Positions 32,938 to 40,928 of a stretch of 43,199 bases of DNA are shown piece after piece. Within the stretch, counting starts at the first letter, position 1, and each line of letters opens with the position of its first letter. The notes beneath the pieces were generated by a model. The model was not told the DNA's origin. It ran no database searches and worked only from the letters and a program-made list of their open reading frames with translations. The DNA comes from JAXLWB01 sp046328715 (GTDB taxonomy: Bacteria; Chloroflexota; Anaerolineae; Caldilineales; Caldilineaceae). The stretch covers positions 1 to 43,199 of the forward strand of contig JAXLWB010000070.1 in NCBI GenBank assembly GCA_046328715.1. Reading direction: 5' to 3'. The position numbers and the translations under genes are program-made.

Positions 32938-34143
32938 ATGCCTACTCTACTCTCCGATATTCTCGTTCTTGATCTCTCCCGTGTGTTGGCTGGCCCCTAC
33001 TGTACCCAATTACTCAGTGACTATGGTGCACGTGTCATCAAAGTTGAGCAACCTGGGAAAGGAGATGACACACGCAGTTGGGGACCTCCGTTTACCCCCA
33101 GTGGCGAAAGTGCTTATTTTTTTAGTTGCAATCGGAACAAGGAAAGTATCACCGTCGATCTGAAAGATCCTGCCGGGCAAGAGATCATTCGGCAACTGGC
33201 GACAAAAGCAGATGTGCTGATTGAGAATTTTAAAGTGGGTGGCCTAAAAGGGGTAAGGTTGGACTTTGAATCACTACACGAAGTAAATCCTGCTTTAGTT
33301 TATTGCTCCATCACGGGATATGGTCAAACCGGACCCTACAAAGATCGTCCCGGCTATGACACGGTGATTCAGGCCCAAGGTGGTGTGATGAGTATTACAG
33401 GACCAGCAGGAGAGGAAGGCGAACCCTACAAAGTGGGTGTCGCCATTGCCGATATTACGACGGGGCTTTATGCGGCAACTGCCATCTTAGCCGCCTTACA
33501 TGAGCGGCAACAGACCAGCCTCGGTCGCCACATTGACATTGCTCTTTTTGATGTACAGTTGAGTTGGCTGGCCAATGTAGCTCAGTCTTATCTTGTCTCA
33601 GGCAAGCCGCCCAAGCGTTACGGCAACGCCCACGCTTCGATCGTGCCTTATCAAACAGTGCGCACGGCGGATGGTTGGATTATGTTGGCAGTGGGAAATG
33701 AGGGCCAGTTTCGAGGACTTTGTCGCCAACTTGGTTGCCTGGAGTTGACTGAGGACGAACGTTTTGCGACGAACAGGGCTCGTGTCCAATATCGAGACAC
33801 GCTGATCCCACTCCTTGAAGCACGCCTCACCCAACAATCGAGCAGTCACTGGATCGGCCTGTTGCTTGAAGCAGGGGTTCCCTGTGGGCCAGTGAACGAC
33901 ATTCCGACTGCCCTAGCCGATCCACAAACGCAGGTACGCAAGATGGTCCAGCAGGTCGAACATCCGGTTGATGGCATGATTTCGGTGCTCGGCCCAGTTG
34001 TTAAGTTTGACGATCTCGATATGTCTATACGAAGGCACCCGCCCCGCTTAGGCGAACACACCCAGCAAGTACTTCAAGAATTGCTGGGATACGATCAAGG
34101 TGAGATCGAACGTCTCGCCACTCACGGCGTAATCAGTGCCTGA
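32938..34143 (+). CDS. CaiB/BaiF-family (class III) CoA transferase
   Basis: This 401-aa class III CoA transferase moves CoA between carboxylic acids. The N-terminal signature is VLDLSRVLAGPYCTQLLSDYGARVIKVEQPGKGDDTR (split here by residue limit: LDLSRVLAGPYC and ARVIKVEQPGKGDD). NRNKESITVDLK and the catalytic Asp in RPGYDTVIQAQGG follow. Family length is normal. The start is ATG 32938; the ribosome site is poor and the frame upstream passes through a repeat. The substrate (formyl, succinyl, citramalyl, carnitine-like) cannot be told. Its stop overlaps the crtB stop on the other strand by 11 bases. Confidence 0.93.
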   Translation: MPTLLSDILVLDLSRVLAGPYCTQLLSDYGARVIKVEQPGKGDDTRSWGPPFTPSGESAYFFSCNRNKESITVDLKDPAGQEIIRQLATKADVLIENFKVGGLKGVRLDFESLHEVNPALVYCSITGYGQTGPYKDRPGYDTVIQAQGGVMSITGPAGEEGEPYKVGVAIADITTGLYAATAILAALHERQQTSLGRHIDIALFDVQLSWLANVAQSYLVSGKPPKRYGNAHASIVPYQTVRTADGWIMLAVGNEGQFRGLCRQLGCLELTEDERFATNRARVQYRDTLIPLLEARLTQQSSSHWIGLLLEAGVPCGPVNDIPTALADPQTQVRKMVQQVEHPVDGMISVLGPVVKFDDLDMSIRRHPPRLGEHTQQVLQELLGYDQGEIERLATHGVISA

Positions 34144-35071
34144 CGCTCCACCAAATTCCAGGTAATCGGCACAGTTTTTGCCAGGTGCTCAGATAGGCAC
34201 GTTGGCTAAAGACATCATAGTCATTCGCTTCAATCTCATCCAAGATACCTTGATAGAGATCAGCAGCTGCCGCAATTGCAAAGCGTCCATCGCGGTCGAG
34301 CAACGCGATGCCTGGCCATGCCTCTCGATAGAGGCGTCGATTTCGTTCAATTTGAAAACGCATAAATTGGCGCCATCGTGCAGTAACTTGCCCGGCGGCT
34401 AAGTCACTTTCACACAACTCAAAGCGCGCCAAATCGTCTGCAGGCAAGTAGACCCGCCCATTCCCCCAATCCTCTGCGACGTCGCGCAGAATGTTGGTCA
34501 CCTGTAGCGCAACGCCCAACTTGATGGCGTAAGGAATCGCATGTGCGCCTGCATAGCCGATGATGTGCATACTCATTAGCCCTACTGTGGAAGCAACACC
34601 ATAGCTATAGGCAGCCAACTCCTCAAAAGTTTGATAACGCTTTTGAGAAAGGTCTCGCGCCACCCCGTCGATCAACTGCTCGGCAAAACGCCAAGGAACA
34701 TGATAGTTACGGCGGGCATCTGCCCACGCTACCGCCACCAAATCATCGGTTGGGGGTAGATTGTTGGCAATCTTGCGTCGCCATAAATCCAACTGACCAG
34801 ACTGTGATTCTGCGGAGCAATCCACGATGTCATCGGTCACGCGGCAGAAGGCATACAGCGCCCGTACTGCAGCACGCTTCGGTGCTGGCAACAGCGCCGA
34901 AGCCATATAAAAAGACTTGCTGTGTTCTGCAGTTACTGATTCGCAGTAGGCATAGGCCGATTGCAGCAAGTCTTGGTCAAAAGTGGTGTCGTGGACCGTT
35001 TGTATCGATGTTCGAGCTTCATGAGCAAGAGAGAGAAGCGTTGCTTCCCAAGGGTGAATTTGAGCTTGCAC
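34133..35071 (-). CDS. crtB: Phytoene/squalene synthase family protein
   Basis: This 312-aa trans-isoprenyl diphosphate synthase probably joins two geranylgeranyl diphosphates to phytoene, the first committed carotenoid step. Two Asp-rich Mg2+ motifs are in place: DDIVD (80-84) and DVAED (197-201) followed by WGNGRVYLP. SKSFYMASALLP at the front is typical of CrtB. The frame is open from 35155, but GTG 35071 is preceded by GGAG 8 bases upstream and is the likely start. It is divergent from the CarH-like regulator and shares the regulatory gap with it. Squalene or diapophytoene synthase is the alternative. Confidence 0.93.
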   Translation of the reverse strand: MQAQIHPWEATLLSLAHEARTSIQTVHDTTFDQDLLQSAYAYCESVTAEHSKSFYMASALLPAPKRAAVRALYAFCRVTDDIVDCSAESQSGQLDLWRRKIANNLPPTDDLVAVAWADARRNYHVPWRFAEQLIDGVARDLSQKRYQTFEELAAYSYGVASTVGLMSMHIIGYAGAHAIPYAIKLGVALQVTNILRDVAEDWGNGRVYLPADDLARFELCESDLAAGQVTARWRQFMRFQIERNRRLYREAWPGIALLDRDGRFAIAAAADLYQGILDEIEANDYDVFSQRAYLSTWQKLCRLPGIWWSVRH

Positions 35072-35198
35072 GATCAGGACTCCGCAGAATATGTTGTAGC
35101 AATGATGCACTTTGCCTTCTACGGAGTAGCCGTGAGAAGGTAGGAGAAAGTGCAAGCCATTGCTGTGCCAATGATCAATATCTTTACCTTACCACAGA

Positions 35199-35227
35199 AT
35201 TATAACAAGACATGGTAGAATTCATAC
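35199..35227 (-). promoter_or_regulatory. Predicted crtB promoter
   Basis: A perfect -10 TATAAT on the minus strand occupies plus-strand 35199-35204. The position of the -35 (35222-35227) has no consensus, and the operator half-site 35228-35236 directly abuts it. This is a pattern expected where a regulator controls the promoter. Confidence 0.5.
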
Positions 35228-35274
35228 ATTTGTCCAGATTTTGATCAGAAAACCTTGAAAAAGTATGGACAAAT
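35228..35274. promoter_or_regulatory. Inverted operator pair between crtB and the B12 regulator
   Basis: ATTTGTCCA (35228-35236) and TGGACAAAT (35266-35274) are exact 9-base inverted copies. Each sits next to the -35 position of one of the two divergent promoters. The right copy is itself flanked by AAGTA/TACTT. The half-site resembles the TGTACA-type sites reported for LitR/CarH regulators, so the adjacent CarH-like protein is the likely binder (inference). Confidence 0.6.
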
Positions 35275-35276
35275 AC

Positions 35277-35305
35277 TTTACAACGGACGAACGTTCTGGT
35301 AGACT
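35277..35305 (+). promoter_or_regulatory. Predicted promoter of the CarH-like gene
   Basis: -35 TTTACA (35277-35282) and -10 TAGACT (35300-35305) are separated by 17 bases. The operator half-site ends 2 bases upstream of the -35. The predicted leader is about 105 bases. Confidence 0.45.
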
Positions 35306-35416
35306 ATGCAAAGATAGAGAAGTACAAGGCCAGTTGATTGATCCAAGCTGTGGCCACCCTACTTCAATCTTTTTTTGATCAGCAACTTCCTAGTAAAGTG
35401 TTTGCCGTAGGCGATA

Positions 35417-36799
35417 ATGCACCCATCTAAAGATACACCCATTTTTAATCTCAAGGCCGTTGTTCAAGAGACAGGTATTAAGCCTGATACGCTACGTGCC
35501 TGGGAGCGCCGATACGATCTACCCAAGCCGCAGCGCACCGAAAGTGGCCATCGTCTCTATTCGCAGAACGATGTCGATATGCTGCATTGGCTACTCGCTC
35601 GCCAGAATGAAGGGCTGAGCATCAGTCGTGCCATTGAAATGTGGCAACATTTGCAGCAAAATGGGAACTCCGATCCGGCATTTGCCAGCACTCCGCTGAC
35701 AAGCGTGCCGATCATGGAGCAGACCAGGCGTGCCGTAGCAGCAACACTTGGTATTGAAACAACAATTGCAGAGATGACCGAGCAATGGGTCAAAGCCTGT
35801 ATGAGTTTTGACCAACCCGTTGCCGATCAAATACTTTCGCAGGCTTTTGCGCTCTTTTCAACCGAGACAGTCTGCTTCCGCCTGATCCAACAAGGGTTGA
35901 ACCAGATCGGAGAAGGCTGGTTTCGTGGCACGGCCACCGTCCAACAAGAACATTTTGCATCCTCGATCGCCATTCGGCGCATCGATGCCCTGCTTGCAGC
36001 CGCACCGCCTCCCACCCAACCCAATCGAATTCTGGTCTGTAATCCTCCAGAAGAGGAACATACCTTTATTCCACTCATGCTCTCATTAGTTCTGCGCCGT
36101 CAGGGTTGGGATGTGGTTTATCTGGGTGCAAATGTGCCGTTGGCAAGCCTGGATTCCACACTCCTTTCGGTGAAGCCCGATTTGGTGATTCTAACCGCCC
36201 AACAGCTACACACAGCCGCTACCCTTTACGAGATGAGCCAACTGTTGTTTCGCGAGCGGGTGCCGCTCGCCTATGGCGGACAGGTATTTACCAACAACCG
36301 TGAGATTACCAAGGTCATTCCTGGTTACTTTTTGGGAGAGCGGGCCGAAGAGGCGAACAAGATTGTTGAGCATATCATGAACTCGCTCCGACTCAAGCCA
36401 GCCCAACGCATCGTGCCCAAGGAATTTCAAGATGCACATCTGCATTTCCAGGAGCGTCGAGCAGCCATCGAAGCCGACCTTTGGAATCAGGCCGCCAAGC
36501 TTGGGATTGGCCAACGCGAGCTCAATCATCTGAACGAGTGGACAGGGCGCTCATTTTCGGCTGCCATTCAGTTAGGCAATCTCGATTATGTCGAAAATAG
36601 CATTGAATGGATCAAGTTCGTGCTTACTAACCACTACAACGTCAGCGGCACTACCCTCAATCACTATTTCGATGAGTATTGTGGTGCGCTTTATCGGCAT
36701 ATGGACAACCGCGGAGTCATGATTAGCCAGTGGTTGGCGGTCTACCAAAGCATGCGAGCAGGTTCAAAGAACGCCAGACATCGAATGACGATTCCATAA
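35417..36799 (+). CDS. CarH/LitR-like MerR-family B12-dependent light-sensing regulator
   Basis: This 460-aa protein has a MerR-type winged helix at about 10-78 (GIKPDTLRAWERRYDLPKP). A helical B12-capping domain carries the CarH signature Trp168-x9-Glu178-His179. A Rossmann-type B12 domain starts at RILVCNPPEEEH, with His215 as the likely cobalt ligand; the usual Gly three residues later is Ile. In CarH, adenosyl-B12 holds a DNA-bound tetramer in the dark and light releases it; that role is inferred here. It has an extra helical C-terminal region (about 335-460, including SIEWIKFVLTNHYNVSGTTLNH split elsewhere) not found in the roughly 285-aa CarH. It is divergent from crtB and upstream of the photolyase operon. 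The ribosome site is weak. Confidence 0.9.
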   Translation: MHPSKDTPIFNLKAVVQETGIKPDTLRAWERRYDLPKPQRTESGHRLYSQNDVDMLHWLLARQNEGLSISRAIEMWQHLQQNGNSDPAFASTPLTSVPIMEQTRRAVAATLGIETTIAEMTEQWVKACMSFDQPVADQILSQAFALFSTETVCFRLIQQGLNQIGEGWFRGTATVQQEHFASSIAIRRIDALLAAAPPPTQPNRILVCNPPEEEHTFIPLMLSLVLRRQGWDVVYLGANVPLASLDSTLLSVKPDLVILTAQQLHTAATLYEMSQLLFRERVPLAYGGQVFTNNREITKVIPGYFLGERAEEANKIVEHIMNSLRLKPAQRIVPKEFQDAHLHFQERRAAIEADLWNQAAKLGIGQRELNHLNEWTGRSFSAAIQLGNLDYVENSIEWIKFVLTNHYNVSGTTLNHYFDEYCGALYRHMDNRGVMISQWLAVYQSMRAGSKNARHRMTIP

Positions 36800-36805
36800 T
36801 TATGG

Positions 36806-36830
36806 GGCGAATAGGGATCTGCTACTCGCC
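36806..36830. repeat. Short intergenic hairpin
   Basis: GGCGAATAG (36806-36814) pairs with CTACTCGCC (36822-36830) with one mismatch, just after the regulator's stop. AGGAG further on is the ribosome site of the next gene. Confidence 0.5.
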
Positions 36831-36859
36831 TTCCATCCCAACATAGGAGTAAATTTACC

Positions 36860-37768
36860 ATGCGAATCATTGTAACAGGTGGAACAGGGTTGATCGGCAA
36901 GGCCTTGTGCAAATCATTGGCTGCCGATGGACATGACATAGCGGTACTCACCCGTTCACCCGACCGCCATCGTTCGGCGATCAACGGCGTGCGAATGCTG
37001 GAATGGGATGGTAAGACCGTTGGCCCCTGGGCTGCCGAAGTTGATGGTGCTGGCGCAGTGATCAACTTGGCAGGTGAAGGTATCGCCGACAGTCGCTGGA
37101 GCCATGAACGCAAACAGCGCATTCGTGACAGCCGAGTGAATGCTGGCGCGGCACTCTTGCAAGCATTTGCCAAAGCTACGGTAAAACCGGAAGTATTGGT
37201 ACAGGCATCAGCCGTGGGCTACTATGGACCTCACGGCAGCGAAGTCATCGACGAGTCAGCATCGGTTGGTAGCGACTTTCTGGCCAAAGTCTGTTTTGAT
37301 TGGGAATCATCAACGGCACCAGTGAAGCAGATGGGTGTCAGACGGCCTGTCTTGCGCACAGGAGTTGTGCTTAGCAACGACGGCGGAGCATTTCCCAAGC
37401 AAGCATTACCCTTCAAGCTCTATGCGGGAGGACCGATTGGTAGTGGCGAGCAGTGGTATCCTTGGATTCATATTGACGACGAGGTGGCAGCCATCAAGTT
37501 TTTGATGACCAATCCCAAAGCAGACGGCACATATAATCTATCGGCACCCAACCCACTTACTAACAAGGATTTCAGCGCCGCCATCGGCAAAGTTATGGGC
37601 CGACCTTCGTTGCTTCCTGTGCCTGCCGTTGCCATGAAGGTGATCTTCGGTGAAATGTCCACGGTGCTCCTCGATGGGCAACGTGCCGTTCCCAAACGAT
37701 TACAAGAGGCTGGCTTTACCTTTCAATATCCGACTGCCGAAGCAGCCTTAAAGGAATTGCTAAAGTAA
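36860..37768 (+). CDS. TIGR01777-family epimerase (SDR39U1/YfcH-like)
   Basis: This 302-aa NAD(P)-binding protein belongs to the extended short-chain dehydrogenase group. The N-terminal loop is VTGGTGLIGKAL, and NLAGEGIADSRWSHERKQRIRDSR (in parts) is typical of the TIGR01777 family. SAVGYYGPHG is the YxxxK-region equivalent, and the C-terminal DUF1731-type part ends PKRLQEAGFTFQYP. The reaction is unknown for the family. AGGAG 10 bases before ATG supports the start. Its stop overlaps the start of the SRPBCC gene by one base, indicating coupled translation; fusions of the two types occur elsewhere. Confidence 0.92.
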   Translation: MRIIVTGGTGLIGKALCKSLAADGHDIAVLTRSPDRHRSAINGVRMLEWDGKTVGPWAAEVDGAGAVINLAGEGIADSRWSHERKQRIRDSRVNAGAALLQAFAKATVKPEVLVQASAVGYYGPHGSEVIDESASVGSDFLAKVCFDWESSTAPVKQMGVRRPVLRTGVVLSNDGGAFPKQALPFKLYAGGPIGSGEQWYPWIHIDDEVAAIKFLMTNPKADGTYNLSAPNPLTNKDFSAAIGKVMGRPSLLPVPAVAMKVIFGEMSTVLLDGQRAVPKRLQEAGFTFQYPTAEAALKELLK

Positions 37769-38235
37769 TGGAATACCGTCATCGTTTTGAGGTCAAGGCT
37801 TCCCTGGCTGATGTCACAGATTTTCATCGTCTCTCCGCAAGTATGGGTGCAATTACACCGCCTCCGGTCATCGTGCGTGTGCATCGTGCGCCCGACGTGC
37901 TAAAAGAAGGCGACGAGATGGATTTCACCATGTGGCTGGGGCCACTCCCTGTGCGCTGGGTAGCAAAAATTGAGGATACAGGCCCAACCGGCTTTGCCGA
38001 TCGGATGCTACAAGGTCCTTTTACCAGTTGGGTCCATCGCCATCGTTTTGTGGTGATCGACGCACAGACCACGGCAGTGGAGGATCATATCACTGCAACG
38101 TTAAGCGACCATCTGTTTTGGAAACTGGTCGGGCAGTTGATGTGGCTCAATATGCCAGTGCTCTTTGCCTATCGTGGCTTCAAAACACGCAGGCTGCTGA
38201 CGAGCGCTCGCTCAACCGCTGCCGTTAGTCATTAA
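37768..38235 (+). CDS. SRPBCC-family (START-like) protein
   Basis: This 155-aa protein has the helix-grip pattern of SRPBCC/polyketide-cyclase-like proteins. The start YRHRFEVKASLADVTDFH is typical of the cell-division-inhibitor-like subgroup. Beta strands follow with GPLPVRWVAKIE and GPFTSWVHRHRF, and a C-terminal long helix (LFWKLVGQLMWLNMPVLFAYR). These proteins bind hydrophobic ligands. The ATG overlaps the preceding TAA (TAATG), so it is translationally coupled to the TIGR01777 epimerase. The ligand is not known; a carotenoid or other isoprenoid is a guess from context. Confidence 0.85.
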   Translation: MEYRHRFEVKASLADVTDFHRLSASMGAITPPPVIVRVHRAPDVLKEGDEMDFTMWLGPLPVRWVAKIEDTGPTGFADRMLQGPFTSWVHRHRFVVIDAQTTAVEDHITATLSDHLFWKLVGQLMWLNMPVLFAYRGFKTRRLLTSARSTAAVSH

Positions 38236-38247
38236 TTCTGCGCGACT

Positions 38248-39759
38248 ATGGCTTCTCCAAAGATCGTCGTGATTGGTGCTGGCGTTGGCGGGTTGACCAC
38301 AGCCACCCTGCTGGCCAAGGCCGGCCTAGATGTAACCGTGCTCGAAGCACATGTCTATGCGGGAGGTTGTGCAGGTACCTTTTATCATAAAGGTTACCGT
38401 TTTGATGCTGGTGCCACCTTGGCTGGTGGCTTCTATCCAGGCGGACCCATGGACCTTTTGGCCCAAGCCGCAGGAATCGACAGTTGGCCTGCCCATCCCG
38501 ACCAAGCCACGATGATGGTCCATCTGGCAGATGGCTCGAGCACGATCCGTTGGAGTGACGAGCGGCGCTGGCAGGAGTGGCAAAATTGTTTCGGCGAAGA
38601 AGGAGTGCGTTTTGCCCGTTGGCAAGAAGGGACAGCCGATGCACTTTGGGCGCTAGCCCTGCGCATACCACCCTGGCCGCCACAAAGTCGGTATGATGTC
38701 CTGCGACTGCTTGGCGATGGCATTACCTGGCTTGGCGAGGACTGGGGCCGCCGGTTCAATCCAAGGCTGGCGGCAGATCTCTTTCGTCCAGTCGCAGCCC
38801 ATTTGCACAATGCCTCGCCACGGCTGCGCCAATTTGTTGATGCCCAGTTGCTGATTGCAGCGCAGACCACCAGTGCCGAGACTTACTCACTTTACGGAGC
38901 CTCAGCGTTAGATTTGCCACGGCGCGGCGTGGTTCATCTCGAAGGTGGGATTGGTGCGATTGGGCAAGTCTTGGCGGATGCGCTGCGGCGGCAAGGTGGC
39001 AAGCTGCTCTTTCGTCAGGAAGTCAACCAGATTCGACGGACAGGAGATTCGTTCCAGGTCACGACCAAACGCAAAGACGAGTTTGCAGCCGACCTTGTCG
39101 TTGCGAATCTGCCACCTTGGAATATTCGCACCTTGCTTCAGGGCAATGTACCGCCTCGTCTACGCCAACTGCCCGCGGAGCCGCAGGACGGTTGGGGGGC
39201 GTTTATGCTCTATCTCGGCGTCGATGCGGCGTCCATCCCAGCCGATTTTCCATTGCATCATCAGATTGTGGCGCAGGAGCCGCTGGGTGAAGGCAATTCG
39301 ATCTTCCTTTCCTTTAGCCCTGAGTGGGATAAGAATCGTGCGCCAAGCGGGCAGCGGGTGGTCACCGTGAGCACACATACTCGGTTACAACCTTGGTGGC
39401 AAGTGCGTGCCCAAGGCGAAGCGTGTTACGAGCAACGGAAAGCAGCCTATCAACAGACAATGCTACAGAATGCAACGGCACGCCTTCCTTGGCTACACGA
39501 AGCGATACGATTTACGATGACAGGCACACCAGTTACCTTTCAGCATTTCACCCGCCGTCATCTGGGTTGGGTGGGAGGCTTTCCTCAGACAAGCTTGTGG
39601 CGCACCTCGGCACCGAAAGTTGGCCCCAAGCTTTGGATGGTAGGGGACAGCATCTTTCCCGGTCAATCTACAGCAGCGGTGGCACTCGGCGGCATGCGGG
39701 TGGCACAGGCAGTAATGGATGAGGTAGGCCTTGGTACAAAGTCTTCCAGAAGGGCATAA
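38248..39759 (+). CDS. CrtI-like FAD-dependent phytoene desaturase/oxidoreductase
   Basis: This 503-aa FAD enzyme is of the phytoene desaturase/carotenoid isomerase family. The FAD loop is VVIGAGVGGLTTATLLAKAG, followed by GGCAGTFYHKGYRFDAG. Substrate-domain motifs follow, and the C-terminal FAD signature is LWMVGDSIFPGQSTAAVALGG. Length fits CrtI (about 490-510). CrtI, CrtD-type desaturase, or CrtISO-like isomerase cannot be separated by eye. It follows the SRPBCC gene by 12 bases, so it is in the same operon, and pairs functionally with crtB across the regulator. Confidence 0.88.
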   Translation: MASPKIVVIGAGVGGLTTATLLAKAGLDVTVLEAHVYAGGCAGTFYHKGYRFDAGATLAGGFYPGGPMDLLAQAAGIDSWPAHPDQATMMVHLADGSSTIRWSDERRWQEWQNCFGEEGVRFARWQEGTADALWALALRIPPWPPQSRYDVLRLLGDGITWLGEDWGRRFNPRLAADLFRPVAAHLHNASPRLRQFVDAQLLIAAQTTSAETYSLYGASALDLPRRGVVHLEGGIGAIGQVLADALRRQGGKLLFRQEVNQIRRTGDSFQVTTKRKDEFAADLVVANLPPWNIRTLLQGNVPPRLRQLPAEPQDGWGAFMLYLGVDAASIPADFPLHHQIVAQEPLGEGNSIFLSFSPEWDKNRAPSGQRVVTVSTHTRLQPWWQVRAQGEACYEQRKAAYQQTMLQNATARLPWLHEAIRFTMTGTPVTFQHFTRRHLGWVGGFPQTSLWRTSAPKVGPKLWMVGDSIFPGQSTAAVALGGMRVAQAVMDEVGLGTKSSRRA

Positions 39760-39811
39760 TGTAATAAAATAAATTCCGTGCAAACCTAATGTCGGAAAGG
39801 AAACGAATCAA

Positions 39812-40861
39812 ATGAGTGCATCGGCCTCAACAAGATCGACAAAAAGACAGAATACAACCACCAGTTACACAGATGTCAACATCCTCTGGCTTGGTATTCT
39901 CTTCAGCGCACTTTTTACGGCACTCATCTGGCTTCTTGGACCACGCTTGAATGATGTACGCGCCACGTTGCTACCCGACACAGGCGCAGCTTGGTATTAT
40001 TGGCGCTTGCCAGTGGAGACATGGCCCGCCAAACTTTCTGCCTGGGGCTTCTACCTCGTTCATCAATTGGCAATCTGGTGGCTAATCTACAAAGCCCAAA
40101 GCGAAAAGGCGCGCTATTCTGACAATTTGCACTGGTTCAACTGGGCAGCATTAGGGGTCAATGCAGGCGGGGCATTGATCCACTTGTTACAGACCCACCT
40201 CTGGTATGACGGACTGGCACAGGATGTCTCGATCTGGAGTTCACAATGGTCGGTCATCATCATGCTGGTATTGATCGTGCTGATGGAAAATCCACGTCGC
40301 GGCATCTTCTTTGGTCAAAAAGCACCGTTGCCCAAGCGAGCAGTCAGCTTTATTCGCAAATATCACGGCTTTATCTTTTCCTGGGGAATCATCTACACCT
40401 TTTGGTACCACCCGATGGAAACCACACTTGGCCATCTGTTAGGCTTTTTCTACATTTTGCTCCTTATGTTGCAGGGTAGTCTCTTCTTTACACGCATTCA
40501 CCTCAATCGCTGGTGGAGTTTGTCCTTAGAGACACTGGTGCTTTTGCACGGTGTACTGGTCGCCGCCAATCAACCCAGCGCCATGTGGCCAATGTTTGGC
40601 TTTGGCTTTGGTGGCGTGCTGGTTGTTACCCAGATGCATGGATTAGGCTTATCTCGCTGGCTGCGTGGGTTACTGCTAGCGGCTTACATTCTCGGCGCAC
40701 TGGGCGTCTACTACTTCCTGCGTGACATTCGGCAGATTTACCAGATCAGCTTCATTCCCGTTACATACTACCTTTGCGTCTTCGCCTTTGCCTTCGCCGT
40801 GGCAGGCGTCGCTGCACTCTGGGATAAATTCAATCGCAAATCAATACCAACAACTTCATAA
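39812..40861 (+). CDS. Polytopic membrane protein, unknown function
   Basis: This 349-aa protein has about ten hydrophobic segments after a Ser/Thr-rich cytosolic start. Several histidines and aromatic residues sit at segment ends (YLVHQLAIWW, ALIHLLQTHLWYD, KYHGFIFSWGI, FWYHPMETTLGH, VVTQMHGLGL). I do not recognise a family; it does not look like a transporter of a known type. GGAAAGGAAA precedes ATG. Its place between a CrtI-like gene and photolyase suggests a role in carotenoid finishing or light response, but that is inference. Confidence 0.75.
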   Translation: MSASASTRSTKRQNTTTSYTDVNILWLGILFSALFTALIWLLGPRLNDVRATLLPDTGAAWYYWRLPVETWPAKLSAWGFYLVHQLAIWWLIYKAQSEKARYSDNLHWFNWAALGVNAGGALIHLLQTHLWYDGLAQDVSIWSSQWSVIIMLVLIVLMENPRRGIFFGQKAPLPKRAVSFIRKYHGFIFSWGIIYTFWYHPMETTLGHLLGFFYILLLMLQGSLFFTRIHLNRWWSLSLETLVLLHGVLVAANQPSAMWPMFGFGFGGVLVVTQMHGLGLSRWLRGLLLAAYILGALGVYYFLRDIRQIYQISFIPVTYYLCVFAFAFAVAGVAALWDKFNRKSIPTTS

Positions 40862-40866
40862 CTGTA

Positions 40867-40920
40867 GATTACGAATTACGAGTTACGTTACATGATTCGC
40901 AATCTGCAATCTGCAATTTT
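40867..40920. repeat. Word-repeat spacer before the photolyase gene
   Basis: The left part repeats ATTACGA three times (GATTACGAATTACGAGTTACG) and the right part repeats CAATCTG (GCAATCTGCAATCTGCAAT). The two halves do not pair well with each other. It starts 5 bases after the membrane-protein stop codon. Confidence 0.75.
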
Positions 40921-40928
40921 CTACTCCT

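Noticed and set aside
38246..38870. Minus-strand open frames over the start of the CrtI-like gene
   Set aside because: They are antisense to a clear FAD-binding N-terminus and have no ribosome sites.
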